NCBI GenBank assembly: GCA_002280565.1
Contig: NCEF01000006.1
Coordinates: 1 to 64,000, forward strand
Reading direction: 5' to 3'
DNA length: 64,000 bases
Origin: Sphingomonas sp. 32-66-10
GTDB lineage: Bacteria > Pseudomonadota > Alphaproteobacteria > Sphingomonadales > Sphingomonadaceae
Position numbers and translations under genes: made by a program. Of this stretch, positions 1-8,509 are shown one piece after another. The first letter of the stretch is position 1. Each line of letters begins with the position of its first letter. The notes below the pieces were generated by a model that ran no database searches, had not been told where the DNA came from, and saw only the letters and a program-made list of their open reading frames with translations.

Positions 1-117
1 ATCCTGAAGCCCTTCGGCTTCCTCGGTCGCAGTCGGAGCGGCAGGGGCCTCCTGCGCCAGCGCGGCAGAAGCATTGGCAACGAGGATCGCGGTCCCCGCG
101 AGAAGCAATTTTTTCAT
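1..117 (-). CDS. Secreted or outer-membrane protein, N-terminal fragment
   Basis: Only the first 39 codons lie in the window; the gene runs off the left edge. The protein begins MKKLLLAGTAILVANASAALAQ, a clean Sec signal peptide with a likely cleavage after ALA. An Ala/Pro/Glu-rich stretch follows (EAPAAPTATEEAEG). That layout is common just before the plug domain of TonB-dependent receptors, but no diagnostic domain is visible. A good ribosome site (GGGAGGG) sits just upstream of the ATG on the minus strand. It is divergent from the LysR gene that starts at 236, so the two may share a control region. Confidence 0.6.
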   Translation of the reverse strand, partial: MKKLLLAGTAILVANASAALAQEAPAAPTATEEAEGLQD

Positions 118-235
118 CAGACAACCCTCCCATGGGCGCCGCTTCGGTGAGCGCGCCTCCGCATTGAGGATGGTCAAAGCCGATCAATTATCATAACGAT
201 TTGTTTCTATGATTTCGCACAAATGGAATTGATGG

Positions 236-1144
236 ATGCGGCTCGATCAATTCGATCTCAACCTGTTGATTGCATTCGATGTCCTGATCGAGGAACGCAG
301 CGTTACCCGCGCCGCGCAGCGTCTGAACCTCACCCAATCGGCGATGAGCGCGGCGCTGAAACGGTTGCGCGAGTCATTCTCGGACGAGATTTTGGTGCAG
401 CATGGCAAGCGCATGGTGCCGACCGCCGCCGCGCTGTCGCTTGCCCCCGACGTCTCCGCCGCGTTGCTTAACATGCGCGCCATCCTTGCGAGCGGCATGC
501 GGTTCGACCCGGCCAGTTCACAGCGCAAGTTCCGCATCGTCGCGTCGGACTATATCACGACCGTATTGCTCGGCCCGGCGCTGCGGATGCTCCACAAGGA
601 AGCGCCACAGATCCAGATCGAGATCACCCTGCCGCGCTCGGACATTCTGGAAATGCTCGACGATGGCGAGATCGACCTGCTGATCTCGCCCGAACAATTT
701 CTTAGTCCCGATCACCCCCGCGAATTGCTGTTCGAGGAACGGCATGTCGTGGTCGGTTGTGCGACCAATCCCATCATGCAGCGGCCGCTTGACGTCGAAA
801 GCTATTATGCCAGCGGCCATGTCGCGACCAGCGTGTCGCGCGACGGCACGTTTATCGACAATTATCTGCGCGGACAGGGCGAGCAGCGCCGCGTCGATGT
901 GATCTGTGCCGCATTCTCCCAGGTCCCGTGGATCTTGCCGGGAACCTCCCGGCTGGCACTGATGCATGAGCGGCTTGCCAAGGAACTCGCCCCGGTTCTC
1001 GGGCTCGTCATTCGGGAGCCGCCTTTCCCGCTGCCGGTGATGCGCGAAATGATGCAGTATCATAGCGCGCGCAGCATGGATCGGGGATTATCGTGGCTGT
1101 GTGCCCGGCTGAAGGCCGTCGGGGCGACACCGGCGACCGCCTGA
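236..1144 (+). CDS. LysR-family transcriptional regulator, NodD/NahR-like
   Basis: 302 aa, the usual size for LysR regulators. The N-terminal winged helix-turn-helix is clear: FDLNLLIAFDVLIEERSVTRAA, then QSAMSAALKRLRE as recognition helix (about residues 5-50). The effector-binding domain follows from about residue 90. The opening phrase LDQFDLNLLIAFD and the short linker resemble the NodD/NahR branch, which responds to aromatic or flavonoid-like inducers. The inducer here is not known. It is divergent from the partial secreted-protein gene, and LysR regulators often control such a neighbour. The start at 236 is preferred because the HTH begins within a few residues of it. Confidence 0.9.
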   Translation: MRLDQFDLNLLIAFDVLIEERSVTRAAQRLNLTQSAMSAALKRLRESFSDEILVQHGKRMVPTAAALSLAPDVSAALLNMRAILASGMRFDPASSQRKFRIVASDYITTVLLGPALRMLHKEAPQIQIEITLPRSDILEMLDDGEIDLLISPEQFLSPDHPRELLFEERHVVVGCATNPIMQRPLDVESYYASGHVATSVSRDGTFIDNYLRGQGEQRRVDVICAAFSQVPWILPGTSRLALMHERLAKELAPVLGLVIREPPFPLPVMREMMQYHSARSMDRGLSWLCARLKAVGATPATA

Positions 1145-1165
1145 CCCTGTGGGGTGCCCGGCGTG

Positions 1166-2185
1166 TTACCCCGGCGTCGGGCGAAAGCTCAGTGTCGCGA
1201 TCGCGCCCCCGCCCTCGCGCGGTGACAGGTCGAAACTGCCGCCAAGCTGTTCGGCCAGTGTGCGGATGATGCGCAGCCCCAGGCTGGTCGCTGCCGCGGT
1301 CGAATGGCCGGGCGACGGTCCTGCCCCGTCATCGGCGATCGTCAGCGTAACGGCGGCCGCGCTGGCGCGCATCTGCACGTCGATGCGTCCGGCGTCGCGA
1401 TCGGCAAAGCCATGCTCGACGGCGTTGGCGATCGTCTCCGCCACGATCAATGCAATCGGGATCAGCGCATCCGGCGGAAGCATAATGCCCAAATCGACAT
1501 CCACCGACGCCGTCACGCCCGGCTTGCCGGCCGTGGAGATCACGTCGTGCACCAGATCGGGGAGCATCCGCTCCAGCGTCTGGCGATCGCCGCTCGGGTT
1601 GTAGAGCTGGCGCTGGATCCGGCCGATCGTCTGCAATTTATTCGACGCGTCGCTCAGTGCCTGGCGCGCCGCCGGGTCGCTGACGCTGCGCTGCTGCAAG
1701 GCCAGCACCGCACCGACCATCTGCAGGTTATTCGACACCCGGTGCTGCAATTCGCTGAACAGCAACTGGCTGTGCTCGGCGAGCTTCTCGCTCCGCTCGC
1801 GCTCCAGCCGCAGCTGCGCGGTGCCGCGCTGCATCCAGTCGATCAGCAACAGATCGACCGCGACCACGCCGACATAAAAGCCCAAGGCAAGCCCCGCGCC
1901 GGGTGCCAGCGCAAGGGTCATCACGGGTGGAATGAAGAAATACCAGGCAAGCAGCCCGCACAGCACCGCAGCAAGGATGCCCGGACCACGCCCGAACAGA
2001 AAGCCCGACAGCACCACTGCGGGGAAGAAGGTGAGAAACGGGAATCCCGGCGGGAAGGCATCGCCCAGCGCCCAACGCGTGAGCAGTGCGAGCAGCGACA
2101 GCGCCAACGCCGCAGCATAGCCCTGCCAGCGATGTGCGCGGGCGAGCGGAAGTCGTTCCAGCAATCTGCCCGTATGCCCGTCCAC
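1166..2185 (-). CDS. Membrane sensor histidine kinase, HisKA_2/HWE type with DUF4118-like sensor
   Basis: About 339 aa. Four closely spaced hydrophobic segments in the first 120 residues resemble the DUF4118 membrane module found at the N-terminus of KdpD-like kinases. The phospho-acceptor box is SELQHRVSNNLQ, typical of HisKA_2/HWE kinases. The ATPase part has an N box (ETIANAVEHGF), a G1 box (DDGAGPS) and the G2 region (SLGLRIIRTL). Such kinases commonly feed general-stress or light responses, but no response-regulator gene is adjacent. I chose a GTG start at 2185 because GGGGGAAG lies just upstream. A TTG at 2209 would add eight residues and has no ribosome site. Confidence 0.85.
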   Translation of the reverse strand: MDGHTGRLLERLPLARAHRWQGYAAALALSLLALLTRWALGDAFPPGFPFLTFFPAVVLSGFLFGRGPGILAAVLCGLLAWYFFIPPVMTLALAPGAGLALGFYVGVVAVDLLLIDWMQRGTAQLRLERERSEKLAEHSQLLFSELQHRVSNNLQMVGAVLALQQRSVSDPAARQALSDASNKLQTIGRIQRQLYNPSGDRQTLERMLPDLVHDVISTAGKPGVTASVDVDLGIMLPPDALIPIALIVAETIANAVEHGFADRDAGRIDVQMRASAAAVTLTIADDGAGPSPGHSTAAATSLGLRIIRTLAEQLGGSFDLSPREGGGAIATLSFRPTPG

Positions 2186-2230
2186 GTCTGCTTCCCCCGG
2201 TCCCGCCAAAGCGGGGCGCCATCTTGGATG

Positions 2231-2264
2231 GAAAAAGCCTCCGAAGCCAGCGGCTCCGGAGGCT
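2231..2264 (-). terminator. Rho-independent terminator after the SWIB gene
   Basis: On the minus strand an 8-bp stem AGCCTCCG/CGGAGGCT (2257-2264 with 2236-2243) is followed directly by TTTTTCC. It begins about 35 nt after the stop codon of the SWIB-domain gene. Confidence 0.85.
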
Positions 2265-2300
2265 CTCGCTGTCCGATCCGGATTGATCCGGAACGTGAAC

Positions 2301-2570
2301 TTACTTGACGTGCTTCGCGATGTGCTTGTTCATCTCGAACATCGTGACCTTGTCCGCGCCGAAAATGGGCTTCAGCTTGTCGTCGGCCAGAATCTCGCGC
2401 TTGTTGGCGGGGTTCTGAAGATCGTTCTTCTTGATGTACTCCCACATCTTGCTGACGATCTCGCTGCGCGGCAGCTCTGCGGTGCCGACGATCGCGGCGA
2501 GCTCGGGCGAGGGGGTGACGGGCTTGGCGATCCCGCCACGGGCGCCGCCAGATGCCTTCTTTTCGGCCAT
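2301..2570 (-). CDS. SWIB/MDM2 domain protein
   Basis: 89 aa from the ATG at 2570, which follows the ribosome site GAGGAGAA. The C-terminal 65 residues form a SWIB domain: LPRSEIVSKMWEYIKKNDLQ, then REILADDKLKPIFG and the closing helix MFEMNKHIAKHV. The first 20 residues are Ala/Gly/Lys-rich and probably disordered. Stand-alone SWIB proteins occur in chlamydiae and many alphaproteobacteria. In eukaryotes the fold belongs to chromatin remodelling factors; the bacterial role is not established, and DNA or topoisomerase association has been suggested. It has its own terminator, so it is likely a single-gene unit. Confidence 0.9.
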   Translation of the reverse strand: MAEKKASGGARGGIAKPVTPSPELAAIVGTAELPRSEIVSKMWEYIKKNDLQNPANKREILADDKLKPIFGADKVTMFEMNKHIAKHVK

Positions 2571-2916
2571 TCTATTCTTCTCCTCTGCGGGCCGGCAACG
2601 CCGCCGGACCGTGATCTTGGTCAGCGCCGGGGGCTCGGGCATTGCCCCGAACCCGGTGTCGCTGCGCCGGATGTAATCCGGTCCGCCGCACGATGCACGT
2701 ATTTGATGCGCTTCCAAGGGGGTTTGACATGTTTGTTTGTGGAGAACTCGTCACTTTGCCGCTCCAATGGGGCGATCCGTCGCCGTTGGGCGGCGTTTCG
2801 GGCGGTTCGATCACCCGATGCGGCGCAAAACGCCCAAGAAAATGGGGCGCGCCCGGTGTCCCGAACGCGCCCCGATTTTCGCAGGACCGGATCGCCCGGC
2901 CCCGATCAGACCCTGA
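2571..2916. other. Intergenic stretch between SWIB and TonB-receptor genes
   Basis: No convincing gene here. Short open frames lack ribosome sites and recognisable motifs. The left part must hold the SWIB promoter (minus strand) and the right part holds the receptor-gene terminator. I see nothing else. Confidence 0.6.
2836..2880 (-). terminator. Terminator downstream of the TonB-dependent receptor gene
   Basis: On the minus strand GGGGCGCG (2866-2873) pairs with CGCGCCCC (2844-2851) across a 14-nt loop, followed by ATTTTCTT. It begins about 40 nt after the stop codon of the receptor gene. Confidence 0.8.
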
Positions 2917-5628
2917 TTAGAAGCCGACCTTAGCCTTGACGCCAAAGAAGCGCGGCAGGCCCGGATAGGCGGCATAGTTGCCGGTCTGCTCCGGCACCGC
3001 AAAGCCGGTGATGTGGTAATATTGGTTGGTCAGGTTCTCGACGAAGAACTCCAGGCTCTTCTTGCCGTCATTCGTCTGCACGCCGACACGGGCACCCAGC
3101 AGCGCATAGCCCGGGTTGAACAGCGCGGTCCGACCGGTGGTCGGGTTCGGGTTATTCGACGGGATATTCACTTCACTGTTGTAGCGCATGTCGACATGCA
3201 CCAGCCCGCGGATGCCGCTGGTGATCTGCGGCGTCCAGGTCGTTGCGATCGTCACCGTGTGCTTGGGCTGGTTGCTGACCTGAAGGCCTTCCTGGCCCTG
3301 CAACGGCGTGCCGACGAAATTGTTGTCGGCATCATATTGCGCGTCGATATAGCTGTAGCCCATGCGGAAGGTGAGGTTGCGCACCGGCTGGATGATCGAT
3401 TCAACCTCGATGCCCTTGCTGGTCGTGCTGTCGACATTCTGGACGACAAAGTTGTTCCCGCTGAACACCAGCGACTGGAGATCGCTGAACTTCTGGTAGA
3501 AGCCGGCGATGTTGAGGGTGAAGGCGCGGCCCCACTGGGTCTTCACGCCGATTTCATAGGCATCGACCGATTCCGAACCGAACGCCAGGTCGCTGGCCTG
3601 CGGACCGTTGCCGCCGAGCAGAACGCTGTCGAACGTCGCCTGGTCCATATTGTAGCCGCCCGACTTGTAGCCGCGGTCATAGCCACCATAGACCAGGATG
3701 TCCGAATTGACCTTGTACGCCAGCTTGGCGGTGCCGGTGATCTTGCTCTCGTCCTGATCGTGCGCGTAGCTGCCGTTGAACTCGGAGTTGATCGCCGGGT
3801 TGCAGGCCAGCAGATAGAGGTTGTTGAACAGGCCGAGCTGGCGCAGCAGCGTGGCATATTGCACCGCCGCCGTGTTGCCCGCGCGCACCTGGTTGAAGAA
3901 GGTGCAGCTGCCGGTGTTGTTGCTGACGGTCGCGGTGAAGTCCTTCTTTTCGTAGTTCCAGCGCGCACCCAGCGTCAGCGACAGCTTGTCGCTGATGTTG
4001 ATGATGTTGTGCGTGAACAGCGCGAAGGCGTTGGTCTTGACGCGATAGTCGTTGTTGTTGCCCTGACCGGCGCTGACGCCGGGCAGCGGGCCGGCGGCGA
4101 GGGCGGCGAGACCGGCCACCGGCGCGCCTGAATAGCCGAGCGCGTTGCAGGTCGCGACCGGCACGGTGCCCGACGGCGCGGTTCCGGCGGCGGTGCGGAA
4201 GCAGCCGACCAGCGGTGCCAGCGACGCCCCATAAACCGCCTGATAGGCAGCGAGCGAGTTCGGCACCGCCGGGTTCAGCAGCACTGCGCCAGGCGTCGGA
4301 GCCGTACCAAGCGATCCGAAGAACTGCGTCGATCCGCCGAACGACGGGCCGGCCAGCGCGTTGAAGATCGAATCGACATAACGATTGCCGTCATTGCCGA
4401 CGCGGACGGTGTCGTGGACCTTGTTGGTTTCGTTGAGATAGAAGCCGCCGACGAGCCAGTCGAGCGCGCCGCCGAACGCCGAACCCTGGAAGCGCAGCTC
4501 CTGGGTGAAGTCGGTCAGCTCGTTGCGATAGCCGTCGCGATAGGCGCGGTCGATGCCCGAGAAGTCGACATCCTGGTTCCGCAGCGCGCGCCAGTCGCGA
4601 TAGGCGGTGATCGAGGTCAGCTTGATGTCGCCCAGCTCGGCGTTGATTTCCGCCGACAGGCCATAATCGCGCACCCGCTCGCTAAAGTCGCGATTGGGCG
4701 ATGCCGCCATGCGGCGCTGCTCGGGGTCGACCGTGGTCGGCACGCCGTTCACGGTGCGCTGCGTGCCGGTATACAGGCCGTCCAGGCCCTGCGCTCCGGC
4801 AATCCCCTCGATCAGCGGCGCGAACGCCCCGCGCACGACCGAAATCGCGCCACAGCATTGCTCGTCGGTCTCATAATAGTCGGCGATCAGGCGGAGCGAG
4901 AAGGTCGAGGTGTCGTACAGCGCCTGGCCGCGCGCATACCAGCGATCGACATTGTTGAACGCGCGGTCGGAATTGACGTCCTCGATATAGCCGTCGCGCT
5001 TGCGATAGCCGCCATCGAGGCGCAGCGCGAGCTGGTCGGTCACCGGGCCGGTCACCGCGCCCTTCAGCTCGAACGCGTTATAATTGCCGTAGCTGCCCTC
5101 GAGATAGCCGCCGAGCTCGAACGCCGGCTGGGCGGTGAAGATCGACAGCGCGCCGGCCGAGGTGTTGCGGCCGAACAGCGTGCCCTGCGGACCACGCAGC
5201 ACTTCGACGCGCTCAAGCTGGGGCAGCTCGGAGATGGCGACACCGGCACGCGCGCGGAACACGCCGTCGATGAACACGCCGACCGCTGGCTCGAAGCCGG
5301 GATTGTCGCCTGCGGTGGTGATGCCGCGGATATACAAAGTGGTGCCGGTCGCCGACGACTGGCCGGTCGAGCTCTGCAGCGACGGCGCGAGCTGCTCCAG
5401 CCCGCGAATATCTTCGATGCCCGCATTTTCGAGCAGCGCTGCCGGGACCGCGGTCACCGCGATCGGCACGTCCTGCACGGTTTCGTTACGGCGGGTCGCG
5501 GTGATCACGACCTCGTTGCCCGAAGCTTCTTCTTCCTGCGCGGCAGGGGCGGAGGCATCCTGGGCAATGGCGGGGGGGGCCGCGATCAGCGCGAGCGCGG
5601 ATGCGGAAAACAGCTGGAGTGTGCGCAT
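2917..5628 (-). CDS. TonB-dependent outer-membrane receptor
   Basis: 903 aa. The signal peptide is MRTLQLFSASALALIAAPPAIAQ. The TonB box region is NEVVITATRRNETVQDVPIAVTAV, written here in part: EVVITATRR, with the plug domain following (EDIRGLEQLAPSLQ, TLYIRGITT, FIDGVFRAR, LPQLERVEVLRGPQGTLFGRNTSAGA). The rest is a 22-strand-type barrel ending in aromatic residue F (VKAKVGF), as needed for BAM-dependent insertion. The substrate cannot be read from sequence. Sphingomonad receptors of this oar/iron-dicitrate-like subgroup often take up complex organic molecules rather than siderophores. A MerR-type palindrome about 90 bp upstream of the start (5720-5735) hints at shared control with acyl-CoA genes elsewhere in the window. 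Monocistronic, with its own terminator. Confidence 0.93.
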   Translation of the reverse strand: MRTLQLFSASALALIAAPPAIAQDASAPAAQEEEASGNEVVITATRRNETVQDVPIAVTAVPAALLENAGIEDIRGLEQLAPSLQSSTGQSSATGTTLYIRGITTAGDNPGFEPAVGVFIDGVFRARAGVAISELPQLERVEVLRGPQGTLFGRNTSAGALSIFTAQPAFELGGYLEGSYGNYNAFELKGAVTGPVTDQLALRLDGGYRKRDGYIEDVNSDRAFNNVDRWYARGQALYDTSTFSLRLIADYYETDEQCCGAISVVRGAFAPLIEGIAGAQGLDGLYTGTQRTVNGVPTTVDPEQRRMAASPNRDFSERVRDYGLSAEINAELGDIKLTSITAYRDWRALRNQDVDFSGIDRAYRDGYRNELTDFTQELRFQGSAFGGALDWLVGGFYLNETNKVHDTVRVGNDGNRYVDSIFNALAGPSFGGSTQFFGSLGTAPTPGAVLLNPAVPNSLAAYQAVYGASLAPLVGCFRTAAGTAPSGTVPVATCNALGYSGAPVAGLAALAAGPLPGVSAGQGNNNDYRVKTNAFALFTHNIINISDKLSLTLGARWNYEKKDFTATVSNNTGSCTFFNQVRAGNTAAVQYATLLRQLGLFNNLYLLACNPAINSEFNGSYAHDQDESKITGTAKLAYKVNSDILVYGGYDRGYKSGGYNMDQATFDSVLLGGNGPQASDLAFGSESVDAYEIGVKTQWGRAFTLNIAGFYQKFSDLQSLVFSGNNFVVQNVDSTTSKGIEVESIIQPVRNLTFRMGYSYIDAQYDADNNFVGTPLQGQEGLQVSNQPKHTVTIATTWTPQITSGIRGLVHVDMRYNSEVNIPSNNPNPTTGRTALFNPGYALLGARVGVQTNDGKKSLEFFVENLTNQYYHITGFAVPEQTGNYAAYPGLPRFFGVKAKVGF

Positions 5629-5719
5629 GGGTCTCTCCTCTCTGGGTCCGCCGGGGGTGTTTCCCTCCGGGACCGGTCTTCTTGTTGTTGTTGGGTCGCA
5701 CGCTACCGTCGCTCGAATC

Positions 5720-5735
5720 CTTACGTCAACGTCAA
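5720..5735 (-). promoter_or_regulatory. Candidate operator, TTGACGTT-type palindrome upstream of the receptor gene
   Basis: Minus-strand sequence TTGACGTTGACGTAAG matches 13 of 16 positions of the perfect palindrome at 27251-27266. It lies about 90 bp upstream of the receptor start codon. Confidence 0.45.
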
Positions 5736-5858
5736 ATCACGCTAGGAATCCGGCGGAAATGCTTGCTATTTCCCGTTACGACACCGTTTGTTGCGCCAGG
5801 GCAACACAGCGGCTCCGCTTGCCGTAGCGTCACGCGATAGAATAGGGCTTTGACCAAT

Positions 5859-6433
5859 ATGAGTTGCCATCACGACGAAGACCCCGCCGATGGCGACCTC
5901 GCCGCGCCGACGCCAAAGATTCCGGTGCCCGATGAGGTTGCCGATGCCGTCCGCACGCTGCTGCGCTGGGCCGGCGACGACCCGAGTCGCGAAGGGCTGA
6001 TCGACACGCCGCTGCGCGTTGCGCGGGCGTGGAAGGAATATTGCCAGGGCTATGGCGAGGATCCCGCCTATCATCTCAGCCGGGTGTTCGAGGAAGTTGG
6101 CGGCTATGACGACATCGTCCTGCTCAAGGACATCCCGTTCCAGTCGCATTGCGAACATCATCTGGCACCGATCATCGGCAAGGCGTCGATCGCCTATCTG
6201 CCGGGAAAGCATGTGGTCGGGATCTCGAAGCTCGCCCGAGTGCTGCACGCCTATGCTCGCCGGCTCCAGGTGCAGGAGCGGCTGACCGCGCAGGTCGCCG
6301 ATTGCATCTGGGATCATCTGAAGCCGCGCGGCGTCGCGGTGGTGATCGACGCCAGCCATGCCTGCATGACCGCGCGCCGTTCCGTGAGGATGATCGCAGC
6401 CGCAAGGAAGTCCTCGCGCTGATGGGCTATTGA
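5859..6433 (+). pseudogene. folE: GTP cyclohydrolase I with internal deletion and frameshift
   Basis: FolE converts GTP to dihydroneopterin triphosphate, the first step of folate synthesis. Most of the enzyme is intact: [34 protein letters not shown] holds the zinc Cys and the HH pair (CEHHLAP), then [21 protein letters not shown] and the second zinc Cys in SHACMT. Right after SHACMT (about 6372-6380) the expected catalytic segment, of the type RGV...TSxxxG, is missing. The frame then shifts and stops at 6422. The other frame gives the correct family C-terminus [17 protein letters not shown], ending in TGA at 6431-6433, which overlaps the next ATG (TGATG). So about 50-60 nt, not a multiple of three, seem lost. 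An upstream TTG at 5850 is an alternative start. Assembly error in a GC-rich stretch is possible. Confidence 0.8.
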
Positions 6434-7182
6434 TGCGGGTTCTGGTTACCGGCGGCGCACGGCGGATCGGAGCGGCAATCGTGCGCCGCCTCGTCGCCGA
6501 CGGCCATGCCGTGGCGGTGCATCACCATGATTCACATGACGAGGCCGATGCCTTGGCACGCGAACTCGGCGTGGCGTTGGTGACCGCTGACCTTGCCGAT
6601 GCTGCAGACACAAGCCAGTTGATTGCCACCGCCGCCGATGCGCTGGGCGGGCCGGTGGAGGGGTTGGTCAACAATGCCTCGCGCTTTGCCTGGGACGCGA
6701 TCCCCCTCGCCGACTACAGCGGGCTCGACCGCCACATGCACATCAATCTCGGCGCGCCGCTGCTGCTTGCCTCGGCGCTGGCGGCACAGGTCGGGCTGGG
6801 GCAGGGGGCGATCGTCAACCTGCTCGACCAGAAGCTCGCAAATCCCAATCCCGACTTCCTGACCTATACGTTGAGCAAGGCGGCGCTGGCCGAGGCAACG
6901 ACCCTGCTCGCGATGCAGCTCGCCCCGCGGATCCGCGTCAACGCCGTCTCGCCCGGCCTGACGCTCCCCAGCCTCGATCAGACGCCGGAGGAATTCGCTG
7001 CGGTCGCCAGCGCCAACCTGCTCGAACGCCCGGTCGACCTGTCCGATCTTGCCGCGACCGTCGGCTATCTGCTCACCACACGCAGCATCACTGGCCAGAA
7101 TGTCTTCGTCGATTGCGGCCAGCGCCTGGTGAAGCGCGACGGCGACGTGATGTTCGCCGAAAGAGGCCGCCCGCATGGCTGA
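6433..7182 (+). CDS. Short-chain dehydrogenase, pteridine reductase-like (FolM type)
   Basis: 249 aa. It has the SDR cofactor motif as TGGARRIG. An Arg in this glycine loop is typical of NADPH-dependent pteridine reductases and FolM. The active site is YTLSK (Tyr-x3-Lys). NNAS stands for the NNAG motif. The gene lies between folE and folB and overlaps both, through TGATG with the original folE stop and by 8 bp with folB. Reduction of dihydromonapterin or dihydrofolate is therefore the likely role. That assignment is inferred from context plus the ARR motif. Confidence 0.82.
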   Translation: MRVLVTGGARRIGAAIVRRLVADGHAVAVHHHDSHDEADALARELGVALVTADLADAADTSQLIATAADALGGPVEGLVNNASRFAWDAIPLADYSGLDRHMHINLGAPLLLASALAAQVGLGQGAIVNLLDQKLANPNPDFLTYTLSKAALAEATTLLAMQLAPRIRVNAVSPGLTLPSLDQTPEEFAAVASANLLERPVDLSDLAATVGYLLTTRSITGQNVFVDCGQRLVKRDGDVMFAERGRPHG

Positions 7183-7534
7183 ATATACGATCCATCTCGA
7201 CGGGCTGGTGGTCCAGATCGGCCTTGGCATCCACGATCATGAACGCGCTGCGCCCCAGCGGGTCGAGCTCAACGTCGCGATGCGCTGCATCTATCCCGAG
7301 GTGCCGCAGGACCGGATCGATGCGGTCGTCGATTACGATTATCTGCGCACCGGCATCCACGCACTGGCAGCGCAGGGGCATATCGAGCTTCAGGAAACGC
7401 TGTGCGACGCCGTCGCCGCGCTCGCCCTGCGCGCCGACCCGCGTGTTGCCGAAGTCCGCGTCCGATCGATGAAGCTCGACGTCTATCCCGACGCCCGCGT
7501 GGGGTGTGAGGTGGTGCGGGTGAGGCCGGGGTGA
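7175..7534 (+). CDS. folB: Dihydroneopterin aldolase
   Basis: 119 aa, normal length. It cleaves 7,8-dihydroneopterin to 6-hydroxymethyl-dihydropterin and glycolaldehyde in folate synthesis. Visible family features are the opening LDGLVVQIGLGIHDHER, VVDYDYLRTGIH, the Glu of LQETL that binds the pterin, and the catalytic Lys in SMKLDVYPDA. The start overlaps the SDR gene by 8 bp and the stop overlaps the next gene (GTGA), so it sits in a translationally coupled operon. Confidence 0.92.
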   Translation: MAEYTIHLDGLVVQIGLGIHDHERAAPQRVELNVAMRCIYPEVPQDRIDAVVDYDYLRTGIHALAAQGHIELQETLCDAVAALALRADPRVAEVRVRSMKLDVYPDARVGCEVVRVRPG

Positions 7535-8016
7535 CCTGGCTAGGCCAATCGCCGCGGGATCGCGCAGGGGGCGCATCCGCTCGGTCCGACACGATCCGTG
7601 CGGCGATCCTCATATGCGCTGCGGTCGCACTGGCCCTCGGCGGGCTATGGATCATGGCCGGGCAGGGCGAGGTTGCCGTTCGCGCACCGTCGCCGGACCT
7701 CAGCCTCGCCAATCGCCCGGCCACCCCCATCGGTAACCCTGCTGCCTGGGTGACGCCCGACGATTATCCCCAGGACGCGCTGCATCGCGGGGGACAGGGC
7801 ACTGTCGCGGTCGCGTTCATGGTCGATGCTCAGGGCACGGCCACCCAATGCCGCGTGACCAGCACATCCGGCTTCAGGTCGCTCGACGTTGCGACGTGTG
7901 CGCTGATCGAACGCCGCGCCCGCTACAGCCCCGCACGCGACGGACAGGGACGCGCGATCGAAAGCACCCAGATGCTGCGCTTCCGCTGGGAGATCGACCC
8001 AAGCCTTAAGCCGTAG
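7531..8016 (+). CDS. TonB C-terminal domain protein
   Basis: 161 aa with a GTG start overlapping the folB stop. One transmembrane segment (about residues 22-42, AAILICAAVALALGGLWIM) is followed by a short Pro-rich periplasmic linker and a TonB_C-like domain: YPQDALHRGGQGTVAVAFMVDAQG, CRVTSTSGFRSLDVATCALIERRARY. It lacks the long Pro-Lys arm of classical TonB, so energy transduction to receptors is doubtful. Many sphingomonad genomes carry such short proteins. Two Cys in the domain could form a disulfide. Function beyond the fold is unknown. Confidence 0.8.
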   Translation: MTWLGQSPRDRAGGASARSDTIRAAILICAAVALALGGLWIMAGQGEVAVRAPSPDLSLANRPATPIGNPAAWVTPDDYPQDALHRGGQGTVAVAFMVDAQGTATQCRVTSTSGFRSLDVATCALIERRARYSPARDGQGRAIESTQMLRFRWEIDPSLKP

Positions 8017-8072
8017 CCATCGGCGGACGGCGGCGCCCACTTTTGGACTTGGAGTCGGTCGCCCCAACCCCT

Positions 8073-8402
8073 ATGTCCGCACGGTCCGTCGTTCAGCGGC
8101 GGGCAACAAGGGGCCGTTTAACGGGTTTTCGCGTGCAATTGCTGCTGTTTCTCTCTGCGCTCCTCGCGAGCCTCACCGGTGCGATTGCCGGTGACCGCGA
8201 CCTGCGCGGGTTTCAGCAGCGCAGCGACACCGCCATCTCCCGCACCGCCGAAACCGCCGCTGAAGCGGTGGCGAGCGTTGCGGGCGCTGTGGTTAGCCGT
8301 CCCCTTGCCACCCGCGAAGCGCCCGTTGCGGCGCCCTTTGCGATCCATGCCGCTCCGGCCGGGCGTCCCGCCCGCCTGACCAGCGAACGTCGGCTCGAAT
8401 AG
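8073..8402 (+). CDS. Small membrane or secreted protein just upstream of secA
   Basis: About 109 aa from the ATG at 8073; a TTG at 8043 is possible and neither has a clear ribosome site. A basic N-terminus (VVQRRATRGRLTGFR) leads into one hydrophobic helix (VQLLLFLSALLASLTGAIAG). An Ala-rich amphipathic stretch and a Pro/Ala/Arg-rich tail (REAPVAAPFAIHAAPAGRPARL) follow. No family is recognised. It ends 107 bp before secA on the same strand. Signal-like N-terminus, Pro-rich C-terminus and this position recall SecM, the secretion monitor upstream of secA in enterobacteria, but no sequence similarity is claimed. Confidence 0.5.
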   Translation: MSARSVVQRRATRGRLTGFRVQLLLFLSALLASLTGAIAGDRDLRGFQQRSDTAISRTAETAAEAVASVAGAVVSRPLATREAPVAAPFAIHAAPAGRPARLTSERRLE

Positions 8403-8509
8403 CCGCGCGCGCCGCCGCTGAACTGCGGCAGGCATCCATTTCGCATTCGAATCGTTGGCGCTCGTAAATCGGGCGCGCACCCCGCAATTTCATACGACTG
8501 GAAATCATC

